Assembly: GCF_001875665.1 (NCBI RefSeq)
Contig: NZ_MLAL01000018.1
Location: 25,094 to 89,093 of the forward strand
Direction: 5' to 3'
Length of the DNA: 64,000 nucleotides
Source of the DNA: Corynebacterium sp. NML130628
GTDB taxonomy: Bacteria; Actinomycetota; Actinomycetes; Mycobacteriales; Mycobacteriaceae
A program made the translations under genes and the position numbers. Of this stretch, positions 35,142-44,165 are shown piece by piece (positions within the stretch are counted from its first letter, which is position 1; each line of letters starts with the position of its first letter). The notes under the pieces are model-generated. The model saw nothing but the letters and a program-made list of their open reading frames with translations. It was not told where the DNA came from and made no database searches.

Positions 35142-35915
35142 TTAGTTAACCGCATCCGGGACGATATGGCTAGTTGGGTCCGGACGTTTTCGGCGGTTGA
35201 TAGTCAGGAGGAGCAGCGTCGTACCGATGGTGAACGCGGAGGAAAACGCGAGGTCAACCCAATCAAGTTCGGTAGGGCTGGCGTCGGGTTCGATGAAGAA
35301 AACAGAGATATTATTAAACGCGTGCATCACCACTGCGGCCTCGAGTCCGCCGGTGTACCAGACAAGGGCGGAGACGCAGATGGTGAACACGAGGATGTCG
35401 GTCAACCCGATCCAGTTGTACTCGTGCAACGCCACGAATGGGATGACCGGGACCGCGTACGCCACCCACGGCGAGCGCACCCACGTGCCGACGATCTGGG
35501 GGATAGCGCCACGGAACATGAACTCTTCCGCTGCTGCCTGAAACGGCGTGATGAGCACGTACATCAGCAGGATTGGCGTGAGGTCGATGTCTTCCCACGG
35601 CGTGGTCAGGCCGAACAGCACCAGCATGACCAGGCTGCTGCGAAGCACGATTGGCCAGCGCACGCGGCCCGCCACGCTGACGAGCAGCGCCGGATCGCGT
35701 CCGGCCACCCGTGCTGCGAGGAACGCCGCCGGCAGCGTCAGCGCAAGGCTGAGCACGATGGCGAGCTGGGATTCCATGTCACCGGTGGCGTCCAGGAAGA
35801 AGAAGGCAGCCAGCGTCAGCGTGAGGAAGAACGCTACGAGCAGCAGCGCCTCTATGAGCGCGCGCCACCACGGCCGTTCAGCGGCGAGGAGGTGGTACTC
35901 AAGGCAGGGCTGCAA
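35142..35915 (-). CDS. CPBP-family (CAAX-type) intramembrane metalloprotease
   Basis: Predicted polytopic membrane protease or protease-like protein of 257 residues. The three conserved metal-ligand motifs are present: EEFMFRG (E-E-x-x-x-R) near 127, FVALHEYNW (F-x-x-x-H) near 160, and HAFNN (H-x-x-x-N) near 197. Eight or so hydrophobic segments surround them. Bacterial members act in prenyl-protein processing, bacteriocin immunity or quorum-peptide handling; none of these can be assigned here. The start overlaps the upstream mutarotase gene by 17 bases, and the BCCT gene follows closely. Confidence 0.85.
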   Translation of the reverse strand: MQPCLEYHLLAAERPWWRALIEALLLVAFFLTLTLAAFFFLDATGDMESQLAIVLSLALTLPAAFLAARVAGRDPALLVSVAGRVRWPIVLRSSLVMLVLFGLTTPWEDIDLTPILLMYVLITPFQAAAEEFMFRGAIPQIVGTWVRSPWVAYAVPVIPFVALHEYNWIGLTDILVFTICVSALVWYTGGLEAAVVMHAFNNISVFFIEPDASPTELDWVDLAFSSAFTIGTTLLLLTINRRKRPDPTSHIVPDAVN

Positions 35916-36558
35916 CGGCGACCTCCAACGCGATGTTCGCGGAAGCGCCAGGCAGCAGTGTCACGCCACGGCGGTCTTCGCCGAGTAGGGCGGGTTCCAC
36001 GCAGACGAAGTGGGCCCAGTCGTCATCGCCGAGATCGTCGGCTTCGCGGCACACGTCGGGGCCCGGGTTCCACACCACGAGGTGGTCGGTGCCGGTGCAG
36101 GTAAACGTGAGCTCGCGGGTGGCGTCGCGGAGGACGGCGCTGGTCGCCCCGGCAATCACGGCGTCGGTCTCCTTGCCAAAGCGCAGCGATCCCTCCACCG
36201 TCTTCAACTCGCCGTCGGTTTTGTCGAGGAAGCGGGAGCCGTCGACACCCGAGAGTTCCGCTGTCGCCGCGTCGCAGGCCCAGTAGGGGTGCAGTGCGAT
36301 CTGGACGGGCCGCGGGGTGGACGCGCCGTTGGTGATGGTCAGTTCGAAGCGCGAGCGGGCGTCGTCAAGCTGGGTGCGGAAGACGAGGTGGAAGTTGTCG
36401 TGGCTCACGCGCATCGTGTCGCCGTCGTGTTGCCACTCGAGGCTGGTTGCCCAGCCGTGCATCTGCTCGCCGAGAGTTTGTGCGAACCACGGAGCGACAA
36501 CTGGGATTCCTCCGTGGGCCGGACTGTGCTGGGAATGAAAAAACAGTGGTTGCGTCAC
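35899..36558 (-). CDS. D-hexose-6-phosphate mutarotase (aldose-1-epimerase-like)
   Basis: Interconverts alpha and beta anomers of glucose-6-phosphate or a related hexose phosphate; cytoplasmic. It is 219 residues with the GTG start at 36558, rather short for the family at about 270-290. Motifs: GGIPVVAPWF near 17, the catalytic-histidine ALHPYW near 88, HLVVWNPG near 158 and CVEPALL near 185. The frame is open to a TTG at 36567. I prefer the GTG because TAGCAT on the minus strand (36567-36572) lies 8 bases upstream, mirroring the divergent hydrolase promoter. Confidence 0.85.
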   Translation of the reverse strand: MTQPLFFHSQHSPAHGGIPVVAPWFAQTLGEQMHGWATSLEWQHDGDTMRVSHDNFHLVFRTQLDDARSRFELTITNGASTPRPVQIALHPYWACDAATAELSGVDGSRFLDKTDGELKTVEGSLRFGKETDAVIAGATSAVLRDATRELTFTCTGTDHLVVWNPGPDVCREADDLGDDDWAHFVCVEPALLGEDRRGVTLLPGASANIALEVAVAALP

Positions 36559-36566
36559 GGCTCCCA

Positions 36567-36587
36567 ATGCTAGTGGGGGTATAGCAT
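36567..36587. promoter_or_regulatory. symmetrical divergent -10 boxes
   Basis: ATGCTA (36567-36572) and TAGCAT (36582-36587) form a perfect 6-base dyad 9 bases apart. Each reads as TAGCAT toward its gene, 8 bases from the mutarotase GTG and 7 bases from the hydrolase ATG at 36595. It could equally be an operator half-site pair. Confidence 0.4.
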
Positions 36588-36594
36588 GAGGGCC

Positions 36595-37809
36595 ATGTCT
36601 CTGTTTGCTTCCCCGTTACACTGCGTTGATGTCCCCTTCGAGCGCGAAGGCATGCAGCTGTTCGCGCGCATCGTGCGCAGCGCCACGACCGCGAAGGACG
36701 CACCGGCGTTGCTCTTCCTCCAGGGCGGCCCGGGCTTCCCGAGCCCGCGCGAGCGCTTCGAGTGGATTGAGTACGCCACCAAGCGCGGCTACCAAGTGGT
36801 GCTGCTGGATCAGCGCGGCACGGGCCGCTCCTCCCGCATCGATCGCGCCATGCTTGACGACGCCACCATCGACTTCACCTGCCTCCGTGCCGACGCCATC
36901 GTGGACGACGCGGAAGCACTGCGCCACACACTGGGGCTGGCGCAGTGGGACGTGCTGGGCCAGTCCTTCGGCGGGTTCTGCCTAGTGCACTACATGCTGC
37001 GCTACCCGGAGTCGCTGCGTGCGGCGCTGTTTACGGGTGGGTTGCCCTCGATCAGCAGGGGCGTGGACGAGGTGTACGAGGCGACGTTCGCCACCGTGCG
37101 GGCCCGCCACGAGGAGCTCTTCAACGCAGTGCCGTGGGCGCAGGAGCGCATCGCGGAGGTGTGCGAGCACCTCGAGCAGCGCGAGGAGTTCCTGCCAACC
37201 GGGGAGCGGCTGAGTGCGCGGCGCTTCCGGACCATCGGCACGCTGTTGGGGCAGGAGGGCGGCGCGGGCACGATCGCGACGCTGCTCGAGGCCCCCTTCC
37301 ACCCGAACGGTGCGATGCGCACGGACGTGCTTGCACAGATCGGCGCGCTGGTCAGCTACGAGTCCGGCCCGCTCTACGGGGTGATCCACGAATCCATCTA
37401 CGGCGGTACCGTGCCGGGCGCGACCGCGTGGTCGGCGCAGCGCGTCGCCGAGCGCACTCCCGGCTTCGGCGCCGACGAAGGGCTGCTCACCGGTGAGCAC
37501 GTCTTCCCGTTCCAATTCGACGAGGACCCGGCACTGCGCCCCTTCAAGCAGGCGGCGCACGAGCTGGCGGCCAAGGACGACTGGCCAAACCTCTACGCAG
37601 GCGCTGCGGGGTTCAACGCGGCCGACCACGGCATTCGGACCGCGGCGGCCGTCTATACGCAGGATATGTACGTGCCGCGCCAGTTCTCCCTCGAGACCGC
37701 CGAGGCGCTCGGCATCAACGTGTGGGAAAACGAGCACATGCAGCACGACGGGCTGCGTAAACACGGCGAGGCCGTGCTGGGTGCGCTGTTAGAAATCGTA
37801 GGCGTCTAG
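36595..37809 (+). CDS. proline iminopeptidase-like alpha/beta hydrolase
   Basis: Cytoplasmic serine hydrolase of the S33 type, likely releasing N-terminal proline or related residues from peptides. It has 404 residues. The oxyanion motif is LQGGPGFPSP near 44, the LDQRGTGRSS segment is typical of prolyl aminopeptidases, the nucleophile elbow is GQSFGG near 122, and the C-terminal histidine is in ENEHMQHDGLR. An ATG three codons earlier (36586) is also possible; 36595 has the better-spaced -10-like TAGCAT. Its last 21 bases overlap the convergent ribokinase gene. Confidence 0.86.
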   Translation: MSLFASPLHCVDVPFEREGMQLFARIVRSATTAKDAPALLFLQGGPGFPSPRERFEWIEYATKRGYQVVLLDQRGTGRSSRIDRAMLDDATIDFTCLRADAIVDDAEALRHTLGLAQWDVLGQSFGGFCLVHYMLRYPESLRAALFTGGLPSISRGVDEVYEATFATVRARHEELFNAVPWAQERIAEVCEHLEQREEFLPTGERLSARRFRTIGTLLGQEGGAGTIATLLEAPFHPNGAMRTDVLAQIGALVSYESGPLYGVIHESIYGGTVPGATAWSAQRVAERTPGFGADEGLLTGEHVFPFQFDEDPALRPFKQAAHELAAKDDWPNLYAGAAGFNAADHGIRTAAAVYTQDMYVPRQFSLETAEALGINVWENEHMQHDGLRKHGEAVLGALLEIVGV

Positions 37810-38703
37810 CTCGGCGGCGCTCGGGTAGGAGGGCTGGGCACCCGGCTTGGTCACCGCGATTGCGCCGACCTTCGCCGCGACCTTCGCGGCCTCATCCAGC
37901 GTGTCGCCCTCGACGAGTCGGTGGCACAGCGCGCCGGCGAACGCGTCGCCAGCGCCGACGGTGTCGACGGCCTCCACACGCGGCGTATCCACCGGGCGCA
38001 AGCCCTCCGCGTCGGCGATGAGCGCTCCGGCCGCGCCGAGGGTGAGCACGACGGAGGCGAAGCCGGCGTCGAGAAGCTGCTGGGCGAGCTGCTCCGGGGT
38101 TTCCTGCGGGGAGACGCCGAGCTGCTCGAGGATGAGGCCGGCCTCGTGCTCGTTGGCGAGCAGCGGGTCGGCGGCGAGCAGTGCTGCGCGGTCCACCTCC
38201 ACGACGGGGGCAAGGTTGACCACGACGCGCGCACCGTGGGCCTGTGCCAACTCGACCGCCTTGGCGAAGCCGTCCGCGGGGATCTCGCCCTGCAGCAACA
38301 CGAGCGAGGCGTCCTCGATGGCGGCGACGTGGCGGTCAACGTGGTTCGCGTCCACCTCGGCGTTCGCGCCGGGCACGACCAGGACGGTGTTCTCGCCGTC
38401 GGCGGCCACGGTGATCACGGCCAGGCCGGTGACCTCCTCTTTCTGCTCGACGTGGGTGAGGTCCACGCCCGCGACCTCCAGGAGCGCGAGCGCCGGCGCC
38501 GCGTTCGAGTCTTTGCCCACCGCGCCGACCAGCGCCACATGCGCGCCCAGCTTCGCGGCTGCGCACGCCTGGTTGGCACCCTTGCCTCCGGCGGTGAGCC
38601 CGCCGCCTTCGCCCAGTAGGGTTTCGCCCGGGTTAGGGTGGCGGGCAACGTTGACGGTGAGGTCTGCGTTAATGGAACCAACTACTACGATCTTCATACC
38701 CAC
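37789..38703 (-). CDS. rbsK: ribokinase
   Basis: PfkB-family kinase phosphorylating ribose at O5; cytoplasmic; 304 residues. N-terminal VVVGSINADL, GGKGANQACAAAKLG near 40-54 and the catalytic DTVGAGDAFAGAL near 248 identify the family. GANQ after GGKG favours ribokinase over other sugar kinases. No ribose transporter or regulator lies nearby. It is instead the last gene of the minus-strand run containing the peptide transporter, 12 bases after it. Two in-frame ATGs (38703 and 38697) are both possible. Confidence 0.9.
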   Translation of the reverse strand: MGMKIVVVGSINADLTVNVARHPNPGETLLGEGGGLTAGGKGANQACAAAKLGAHVALVGAVGKDSNAAPALALLEVAGVDLTHVEQKEEVTGLAVITVAADGENTVLVVPGANAEVDANHVDRHVAAIEDASLVLLQGEIPADGFAKAVELAQAHGARVVVNLAPVVEVDRAALLAADPLLANEHEAGLILEQLGVSPQETPEQLAQQLLDAGFASVVLTLGAAGALIADAEGLRPVDTPRVEAVDTVGAGDAFAGALCHRLVEGDTLDEAAKVAAKVGAIAVTKPGAQPSYPSAAELDAYDF

Positions 38704-38715
38704 CCACAGTAGCGT

Positions 38716-40041
38716 CTAAAACATGCTGTCGATGAGGCGCCGCGTGTATTCGTGCTGCGGATTGCGCAGGACGTCCTGCGTGCGGCCCTCCTCCACGATT
38801 TCGCCCTCGTGCATCACGATCGTGCGAGGGCACAGCGCGCGCACCACGCCGAGGTCGTGGGAGACGAACACGAGGGTGGAGGCGAGCTCGTCGAGCAGGG
38901 TGAGCACCTGGTTACGCAGGGTGGCGTCGAGGGCGGAGACGGGCTCGTCCGCAAGCAGGATATCGGGGGTGGCGGCGGTCGCGCGGGCAATGGAGATGCG
39001 CTGGCGCTGCCCGCCGGAGAACTCGCGGGGGAAGCGTCGCTCGGTGCCCTCAAGACCGACCGCGGCAAGCATCTCGCTGGCCCGCCGCGTATCGACGCCC
39101 GCCTCCTCCACCGACGCCCCGACCCGCATCCGAGGGTCCAGGGAAGAGTAGGGGTCCTGGAACACCATCTGGCAGCCGCCGTTGATGCGGACCTCCCCGG
39201 AGTCGACGCCACGCAAGCCCGCGATGACGTGCAGGAGGGTGGTCTTTCCGGAGCCGGAACCGCCCACGATGCCGATGCGCTCGCCCCGGCGGACCTCAAG
39301 GTTCACGTTGCGTAGTGCTTTGGTGGTGCCGCGGGTGACGGAGACATCACGAAGGGTGACCACGGGCACACTCACCTCACGCGGGGCGGATGCGAGCCGC
39401 GGCAGCGTCGGGTTGAGCAGCTTGCGCGAGTAGGCGCTGTCCGCCGGCTCGATCGCCCCGGCGCGAAACACCAGGACTTCCTGCGTCATGTGGTTGACCA
39501 CGGGCATGTCGTGGGAGATGAACAGCAGCCCCATGCCGCGGCGGCGGACCACGGTGTCGATGAGGTCCAGGATCTGGCGTTGGACGGTGACGTCGAGGGC
39601 GGTGGTGGGCTCGTCGCAAAGTAAGAAGTCGGGGTCGCCGGCGAGGGCAAGCGCGATGAGCACGCGCTGTCGCTGCCCGCCGGAGAGCTCGTGTGGGTAA
39701 GCCTCGGGGCGGTCGACGCCGACTTCCTGCAGCAGGTGCCGCGGCACGACCTTGCCGATCTTCTTGAGCGGGTCGAGTGCCGTCATGGGTTCTTGGAAGA
39801 CCATTGCGACGCGAGAGCCGCGCACGCGGCGGCGGGTCCGCTCGGAGGTGCCGATCATTTCGACGCCGTCGACGGTGATGGAACCTTCGGCCGGTAGGTC
39901 CGTGAGCCCCATGATGGACAGCGCCGTGAGTGACTTGCCGGACCCGGACTCGCCGATGATGCCGAGGCGCTGGCCGCGTTCGAGCGTAAAACTGATGCCG
40001 TGCAGCAGGCCCTCGATGCGGAGGTTAGAAACGTTGATCAC
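38716..40041 (-). CDS. peptide ABC transporter, fused double ATP-binding subunit (DppD-DppF type)
   Basis: Energises the peptide/nickel-type importer encoded upstream. The 441 residues hold two complete nucleotide-binding domains: Walker A GESGSGKS near 32, signature LSGGQRQRV and LLCDEPTTALD in the first; GGSGSGKTT near 260, FSGGQRQRIS and LLADEPVSALD in the second. Linker and domains are both shortened compared with separate DppD and DppF, which average about 330 residues each; the C-terminal oligopeptide-transporter extension is nearly absent. The start overlaps the upstream permease gene by 17 bases. Confidence 0.92.
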   Translation of the reverse strand: MINVSNLRIEGLLHGISFTLERGQRLGIIGESGSGKSLTALSIMGLTDLPAEGSITVDGVEMIGTSERTRRRVRGSRVAMVFQEPMTALDPLKKIGKVVPRHLLQEVGVDRPEAYPHELSGGQRQRVLIALALAGDPDFLLCDEPTTALDVTVQRQILDLIDTVVRRRGMGLLFISHDMPVVNHMTQEVLVFRAGAIEPADSAYSRKLLNPTLPRLASAPREVSVPVVTLRDVSVTRGTTKALRNVNLEVRRGERIGIVGGSGSGKTTLLHVIAGLRGVDSGEVRINGGCQMVFQDPYSSLDPRMRVGASVEEAGVDTRRASEMLAAVGLEGTERRFPREFSGGQRQRISIARATAATPDILLADEPVSALDATLRNQVLTLLDELASTLVFVSHDLGVVRALCPRTIVMHEGEIVEEGRTQDVLRNPQHEYTRRLIDSMF

Positions 40042-40810
40042 GGTGGCCCCCTGCTACGTTGCACGCGAGAATCGTCAGCGCGATGGCCAGCGCCGGCCAC
40101 AGCGCAAGGTGCGGGGCTGCGGCCAGGTAGGGCTGGCTGGCCTGCAGCATCCGGCCCCAGGACGCGTAGGGTGCCTGCACGCCGAAGCCCAGGAAGGATA
40201 GGCCCGACTCGGCCAGCACCGCCATGGAAAACGCCACCGCGATCTGGGTGATGACCACCGGCAGGATGTTCGGCAGCACGTGGCGCCACGCCACCATAAT
40301 CCCAGGCACCTTGTTCAGGCGCGCGGCCAGGATGTAGTCCTGGGACATCACGCGAAGCGTGGCCACGCGCGAGACACGGACGAACCCGGGGATACCCGCG
40401 ATGCCAAGGGCGAGCACCACGATCCACATGCTGGCGCCGAACGCCGCCGTGAGCGCGATGGCCAGCAGCAGCGCCGGAAACGCCATGAGCACGTCGCTGC
40501 CGCCCATGACGGTGCGCTCCGTCCAGGAGCGGCGCATGCCCGCGAGCACCCCGAGCGGCACGCCCACGAGCAGGGAGAGCGCCGCGGCACCTGCGCTCGC
40601 AGCAACGGTGTAGCGCGCGCCCATCATGATGCGCGAGAGTAGGTCGCGACCCAGCTCGTCGGTGCCGAGCAAGTGCGTGGCGCTTGGTGCGGCGAGGCGC
40701 TGCGCCGGCATGGCCTGCAGCGGGTCGTAGGGCGTCCACACCAGGGAGAGCACCGCCACGAACACGATCGCCCCCAGGGTTGCCCACCCGGCAACTCGTT
40801 TCGGATTCAC
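40025..40810 (-). CDS. peptide ABC transporter permease (DppC type)
   Basis: Inner-membrane permease of 261 residues with an N-terminal span, the periplasmic segment HLLGTDELGRDLLSRI typical of DppC, and about five further spans. The EAA-like loop ARLNKVPGIMVAWRHVLPNI and SFLGFGVQAPYASWGRML are diagnostic. The C-terminus ends ILACNVAGGHRDQRF instead of the usual fuller GDGLRDxLDPR tail, so it is a few residues short. A start overlapping the DppB stop (ATGA, 40807-40810) and a 17-base overlap with the ATPase gene show tight coupling. Confidence 0.9.
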   Translation of the reverse strand: MNPKRVAGWATLGAIVFVAVLSLVWTPYDPLQAMPAQRLAAPSATHLLGTDELGRDLLSRIMMGARYTVAASAGAAALSLLVGVPLGVLAGMRRSWTERTVMGGSDVLMAFPALLLAIALTAAFGASMWIVVLALGIAGIPGFVRVSRVATLRVMSQDYILAARLNKVPGIMVAWRHVLPNILPVVITQIAVAFSMAVLAESGLSFLGFGVQAPYASWGRMLQASQPYLAAAPHLALWPALAIALTILACNVAGGHRDQRF

Positions 40811-41715
40811 TTCGCCCTCCTGACACGCGGGTCAACGACCCCGTAGGCGATGTCCACGAGCGCGTTGACCAGTAGCGTAAACGCCACCAGCAGCATCATC
40901 GTGGACTGCACCGCTGTGATATCGCGGTTGCGCACCGAGTCCAGCAGGAAGGAGCCCAGGCCGGGGATGGCGAAGACTTGCTCCACAACCACGGCGCTGA
41001 CCACCAGCGCGGACAGCTGGATCCCCACCACCGTGAGCACCGGCAGCGCGGCGTTGCGAAGCACGTGCTCGCGCACCACCTGCGTCATGCTCGCGCCGGT
41101 AGAGCGCGCGGTGCGCACGTAGTCGCGCTCGAGCTCCTCGGAAACCGCGGTGCGGATATACCTCGCCAGGATCGCCGTCTGCACGGCGGTCAGCGACAGC
41201 ACCGGCAACACCGCGTGCGCAGCCGTGCCCCACCCGTTGGCAGGCAACCAGCCCAAACGCACCGAGAACACCGCCACGGCCACAATGCCGACAACGAAGC
41301 TCGGCACCGCCATGCCCAACTGTGTCAGCCCGGACAGCACCGCACTGTTTCGCCGCGCCAGCCAGATCCCGACAGGAAGCGCGATGGCCAACGACAGCGC
41401 CATCGCAGCCACCGCCAACACCAGCGAGACCCCCGCGCGCTGCCAGATCACCGGGCCCAGGTCCGCGCCGCTTGCCAGCGACACCCCGAAGTCACCGCGC
41501 AGCATCGCGACAATCCAGCTCACGTATTGGGCCACCAGCGGGCGGTCCGTCCCTAACGTGTGCGACAGCTCCGCCACCGCCTCATCCGAGGCGTTGAGCC
41601 CAAGCGCGATGCGCGCCGGGTCGCCCGGGATGGCGCGCAGCAGCAGGAAAATCACCACGCTGGCCGCAGCGAGTAGCGCGAGCAGCCGCAGCAGCGTTGA
41701 TGCAACGTGTTTCAT
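40807..41715 (-). CDS. peptide ABC transporter permease (DppB type)
   Basis: Partner permease of 302 residues. The N-terminal span is followed by the DppB-specific AIPGDPARIALGL and the extracytoplasmic LGTDRPLVAQYVSWI. The EAA loop YVRTARSTGASMTQVVREHVLRNA and the C-terminal GLGSFLLDSVRNRD motif are present. The frame is open further upstream, but the ATG at 41715 (MKHVAS) overlaps the substrate-binding-protein stop as ATGA and gives the normal start. No ribosome site is needed if translation is coupled. Confidence 0.92.
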   Translation of the reverse strand: MKHVASTLLRLLALLAAASVVIFLLLRAIPGDPARIALGLNASDEAVAELSHTLGTDRPLVAQYVSWIVAMLRGDFGVSLASGADLGPVIWQRAGVSLVLAVAAMALSLAIALPVGIWLARRNSAVLSGLTQLGMAVPSFVVGIVAVAVFSVRLGWLPANGWGTAAHAVLPVLSLTAVQTAILARYIRTAVSEELERDYVRTARSTGASMTQVVREHVLRNAALPVLTVVGIQLSALVVSAVVVEQVFAIPGLGSFLLDSVRNRDITAVQSTMMLLVAFTLLVNALVDIAYGVVDPRVRRAK

Positions 41716-43157
41716 CGGCGCACCTCGTTCAGCGGCAGGGAGTCGGTGACCACGTTCGGGTCGAGCCCGTGCACGCCCGGCGCGTAGAGCACGATGTTCG
41801 GCGCGTTGACCAGGGTGAGCGCCCCGGCGTCGGCCATGATGGTGTCCACCGCGGCCCGCAGGTCGCCCTGCGCCATGAGCTCGCGGGCGTGCGCGGAGTC
41901 GTAGCCGAAGTAGTAGTCCGGGTTGCCAAACATGTGCACCATGTCGCGCGGCTCCACGTGCGAGATAATCGACGCCTGATAGTCGTGCTGCTTGTGCACC
42001 TTGTTCAGCCACACCGCCGGGAACTCCACGGTGTGCAGCGTGACGCGGAAGCCGACGCTGCGAAGCTGGGAGTAGATGAGCTCGCCGGCGGTCTGCGCGT
42101 ACGGCCTGCTGGGCACCTCGATGGTGATCTCTGGGGTGCGCCCCGCGAGCAGCTGGCGGGCTTTGTCGGGGTCGAAGGGGTAGTAGTTGGTGCCGGTAAA
42201 CCACGGGTCGGTCGGCGGGACGGGCGCGCCGCCGGTGTCGGTGGCAAGCCCGTTGTAGACCACGGCGTTGAGCGCGTCGCGATCGATGGCGTATGCGACG
42301 GCCTGCCGCACGGTGACGTCGTCGAAAGGCTCAACCTTGTTGTTCATGCTGAAGATCACCTCGCCGTTGGTAGTACCGACCGCGGTGGTGATGTCGTCTG
42401 GCAGGGCGTCGATCAACTGTGGCGCCTGCATTGCCCACACGACGTCCACATCGCCGACGCGCAGCGCATTGACCGCGGCGATGGCGTCGCCGAAGTAGCG
42501 GATCATCGCCCCGCTTTGCGGCTTTGTGCCCCAGTAATCGGGCCGCGGGTCGAAAGAAATCACGTAGCCGGGCTCAAACGAGCGCAGCGTGTATGGGCCG
42601 GTGCCCAGCGGGTCGCGGGCAAGCCGGCTCACGGAGTCGGGCGTCATCATCGCCCCCGTCATCGTGCCCATGGACCACAGCCACTGCTCGTTCGGGGCTT
42701 TCAGCGTCACCTCGAGCGTGCGCGGGTCCACCGCGCGGGCGGATGCGACCGGGTCCATGTTCTCCTTGATGCCGTTGACCCAGGAGTCCTTTACATAGTT
42801 GATGGAGAAGACGGCGTCGTCGGCGTCGAAGGGGGAGCCGTCGGAAAACGTCACGCCCTCGCGAAGATCGAAGGTGTAGACGGTCCCGTCCTCGCTTACG
42901 CGCCACGAGGTCGCCAACCACGGCTGAGGCTCGCCGTGGGCGTCGATACGCACGAGCGTCTCATAAATGTTGCCCATCAACGCCTGGGGCGCCGCGGCAC
43001 CGCCGATGGAGGTGAAGTCGAGGCCCGCTGGCGGCCCTTGCGTTGCGACGACCACATCCTCCCGCGGCGCCGCAGGACCGCACGCGGCGAGGCTCATCCC
43101 AAGCGCGGCGCCGAGCGTCGACGCCACCAGCCCGCGCGACAGGGTGCTGAAATGCAT
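41712..43157 (-). CDS. peptide-type ABC transporter substrate-binding lipoprotein
   Basis: Family 5 extracellular solute-binding protein, 481 residues. The lipobox MSLAAC puts the acylated cysteine at residue 26, so it is anchored to the outer face of the membrane. LMGNIYETLVRID, DLREGVTFSDGSPFDADD and the later YAIDRDALNAVV are typical of OppA/DppA/NikA-like proteins. Peptide, nickel-chelate or opine specificity cannot be separated by eye. TAGACT on the minus strand (43166-43171) 8 bases from the ATG could make this operon separately transcribed from the upstream oxidoreductase. Confidence 0.92.
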   Translation of the reverse strand: MHFSTLSRGLVASTLGAALGMSLAACGPAAPREDVVVATQGPPAGLDFTSIGGAAAPQALMGNIYETLVRIDAHGEPQPWLATSWRVSEDGTVYTFDLREGVTFSDGSPFDADDAVFSINYVKDSWVNGIKENMDPVASARAVDPRTLEVTLKAPNEQWLWSMGTMTGAMMTPDSVSRLARDPLGTGPYTLRSFEPGYVISFDPRPDYWGTKPQSGAMIRYFGDAIAAVNALRVGDVDVVWAMQAPQLIDALPDDITTAVGTTNGEVIFSMNNKVEPFDDVTVRQAVAYAIDRDALNAVVYNGLATDTGGAPVPPTDPWFTGTNYYPFDPDKARQLLAGRTPEITIEVPSRPYAQTAGELIYSQLRSVGFRVTLHTVEFPAVWLNKVHKQHDYQASIISHVEPRDMVHMFGNPDYYFGYDSAHARELMAQGDLRAAVDTIMADAGALTLVNAPNIVLYAPGVHGLDPNVVTDSLPLNEVRR

Positions 43158-43168
43158 GGGTGTAGAGT

Positions 43169-44155
43169 CTAGCGGTCCCAGACTCCTGCGAGAATTTCCA
43201 TCGAACGCAGCGCCTCTTCGTGCGTCGGGGCCTGCAGGGAAATCATCAGTTCGTCCGCGTGCGCGGTGGCGGCGAAGTCGGTGAGGTAGCCGCGGACCTG
43301 CTCACCGGTACCGGCTGCGGTGTAGCGCAGCATGCCGATAATCTGCTGGCCCTGTGGGGAGCGCACAACTTCGTCGAGCTGCTCGTCGCTCAGCATGGTG
43401 CCGCGTCGACCGATCATGGCGCGTACCCGGTTGCGGTGCACCAGGTGGGTCTGGCGCTCGGCGTCCTCGGCGCTGTCCGCCGCCGTGACATTGACGGCCG
43501 CGATGCAGTAGGGCTCCGGGTAGCGCTCAGACGGCTCGTAGTTTTCCTTGTAGTACGCCGTGGCCTGCTCCAACATGCTTGGCGCGAAGTGGGAGGCAAA
43601 CGAGTACGGCAGGCCGAGCTTCGCTGCCAACGACGCCCCGAACATGGAGGAGCCGAGGATATACAGCGGTACGTTCGTTCCTGCGCCGGGCACGGCGGTG
43701 ACTCCGGCCAGCGGGGAGTTATCGCTGAGCCACGCCTGCAGCTCCAACACGTCCTCTGGGAAGTGTTCGGCCGCCCGCGGGTCGCGCCGCAGCGCCCGGC
43801 CGAGCGTTTGCTGGTCGGTGCCCGGGGCGCGGCCAAGACCGAGATCGATACGCTTCGGGTAAAGCTCCTCAAGCATCCCAAACTGTTCTGCAACCACGTA
43901 CGGCGAGTGGTTCGGCAGCATCACGCCACCTGCGCCGAGCCGAATACGTTCAGTCTTCGCGCCGATATGGGCGATGAGGACCGAGGGCACCGAAGAGACA
44001 ATGCTGTGCATATTGTGGTGCTCGGAATACCAAATACGCGAAAACTCCAGCGACTCCGCCTTCTGCGCGAATGCAACGGAACGCTGCATTGCGTCGGCGA
44101 CGGACTCGCCGGAGTATCGGGTGCAAAAATCAATCAGTGAGAGTGGGAGAGACAT
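43169..44155 (-). CDS. LLM-class flavin-dependent oxidoreductase
   Basis: A luciferase-like monooxygenase-fold protein, 328 residues, FMN or F420 dependent. Typical parts: LSLIDFCTRYSGES near the start, RIWYSEHHNMHS near 42, IRLGAGGVMLPNHSPYVVAEQF near 72-93, DLGLGRAPGTD near 104, and the later LGSSMFGASLAAKLGLPY. It resembles the MsnO8/YhbW subgroup. The substrate is unknown. ATG 44155 was chosen over an open upstream frame because TAGGGT (minus strand, 44163-44168) lies 7 bases upstream and the family N-terminus begins here. It sits between brnQ and the peptide transporter, all on the same strand. Confidence 0.87.
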   Translation of the reverse strand: MSLPLSLIDFCTRYSGESVADAMQRSVAFAQKAESLEFSRIWYSEHHNMHSIVSSVPSVLIAHIGAKTERIRLGAGGVMLPNHSPYVVAEQFGMLEELYPKRIDLGLGRAPGTDQQTLGRALRRDPRAAEHFPEDVLELQAWLSDNSPLAGVTAVPGAGTNVPLYILGSSMFGASLAAKLGLPYSFASHFAPSMLEQATAYYKENYEPSERYPEPYCIAAVNVTAADSAEDAERQTHLVHRNRVRAMIGRRGTMLSDEQLDEVVRSPQGQQIIGMLRYTAAGTGEQVRGYLTDFAATAHADELMISLQAPTHEEALRSMEILAGVWDR

Positions 44156-44165
44156 GGCCCCCACC

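Noticed and set aside
41697..43172. A 491-codon plus-strand frame opposite the substrate-binding protein
   Set aside because: Antisense shadow of a clear lipoprotein gene; composition is typical of reverse-complement codons.
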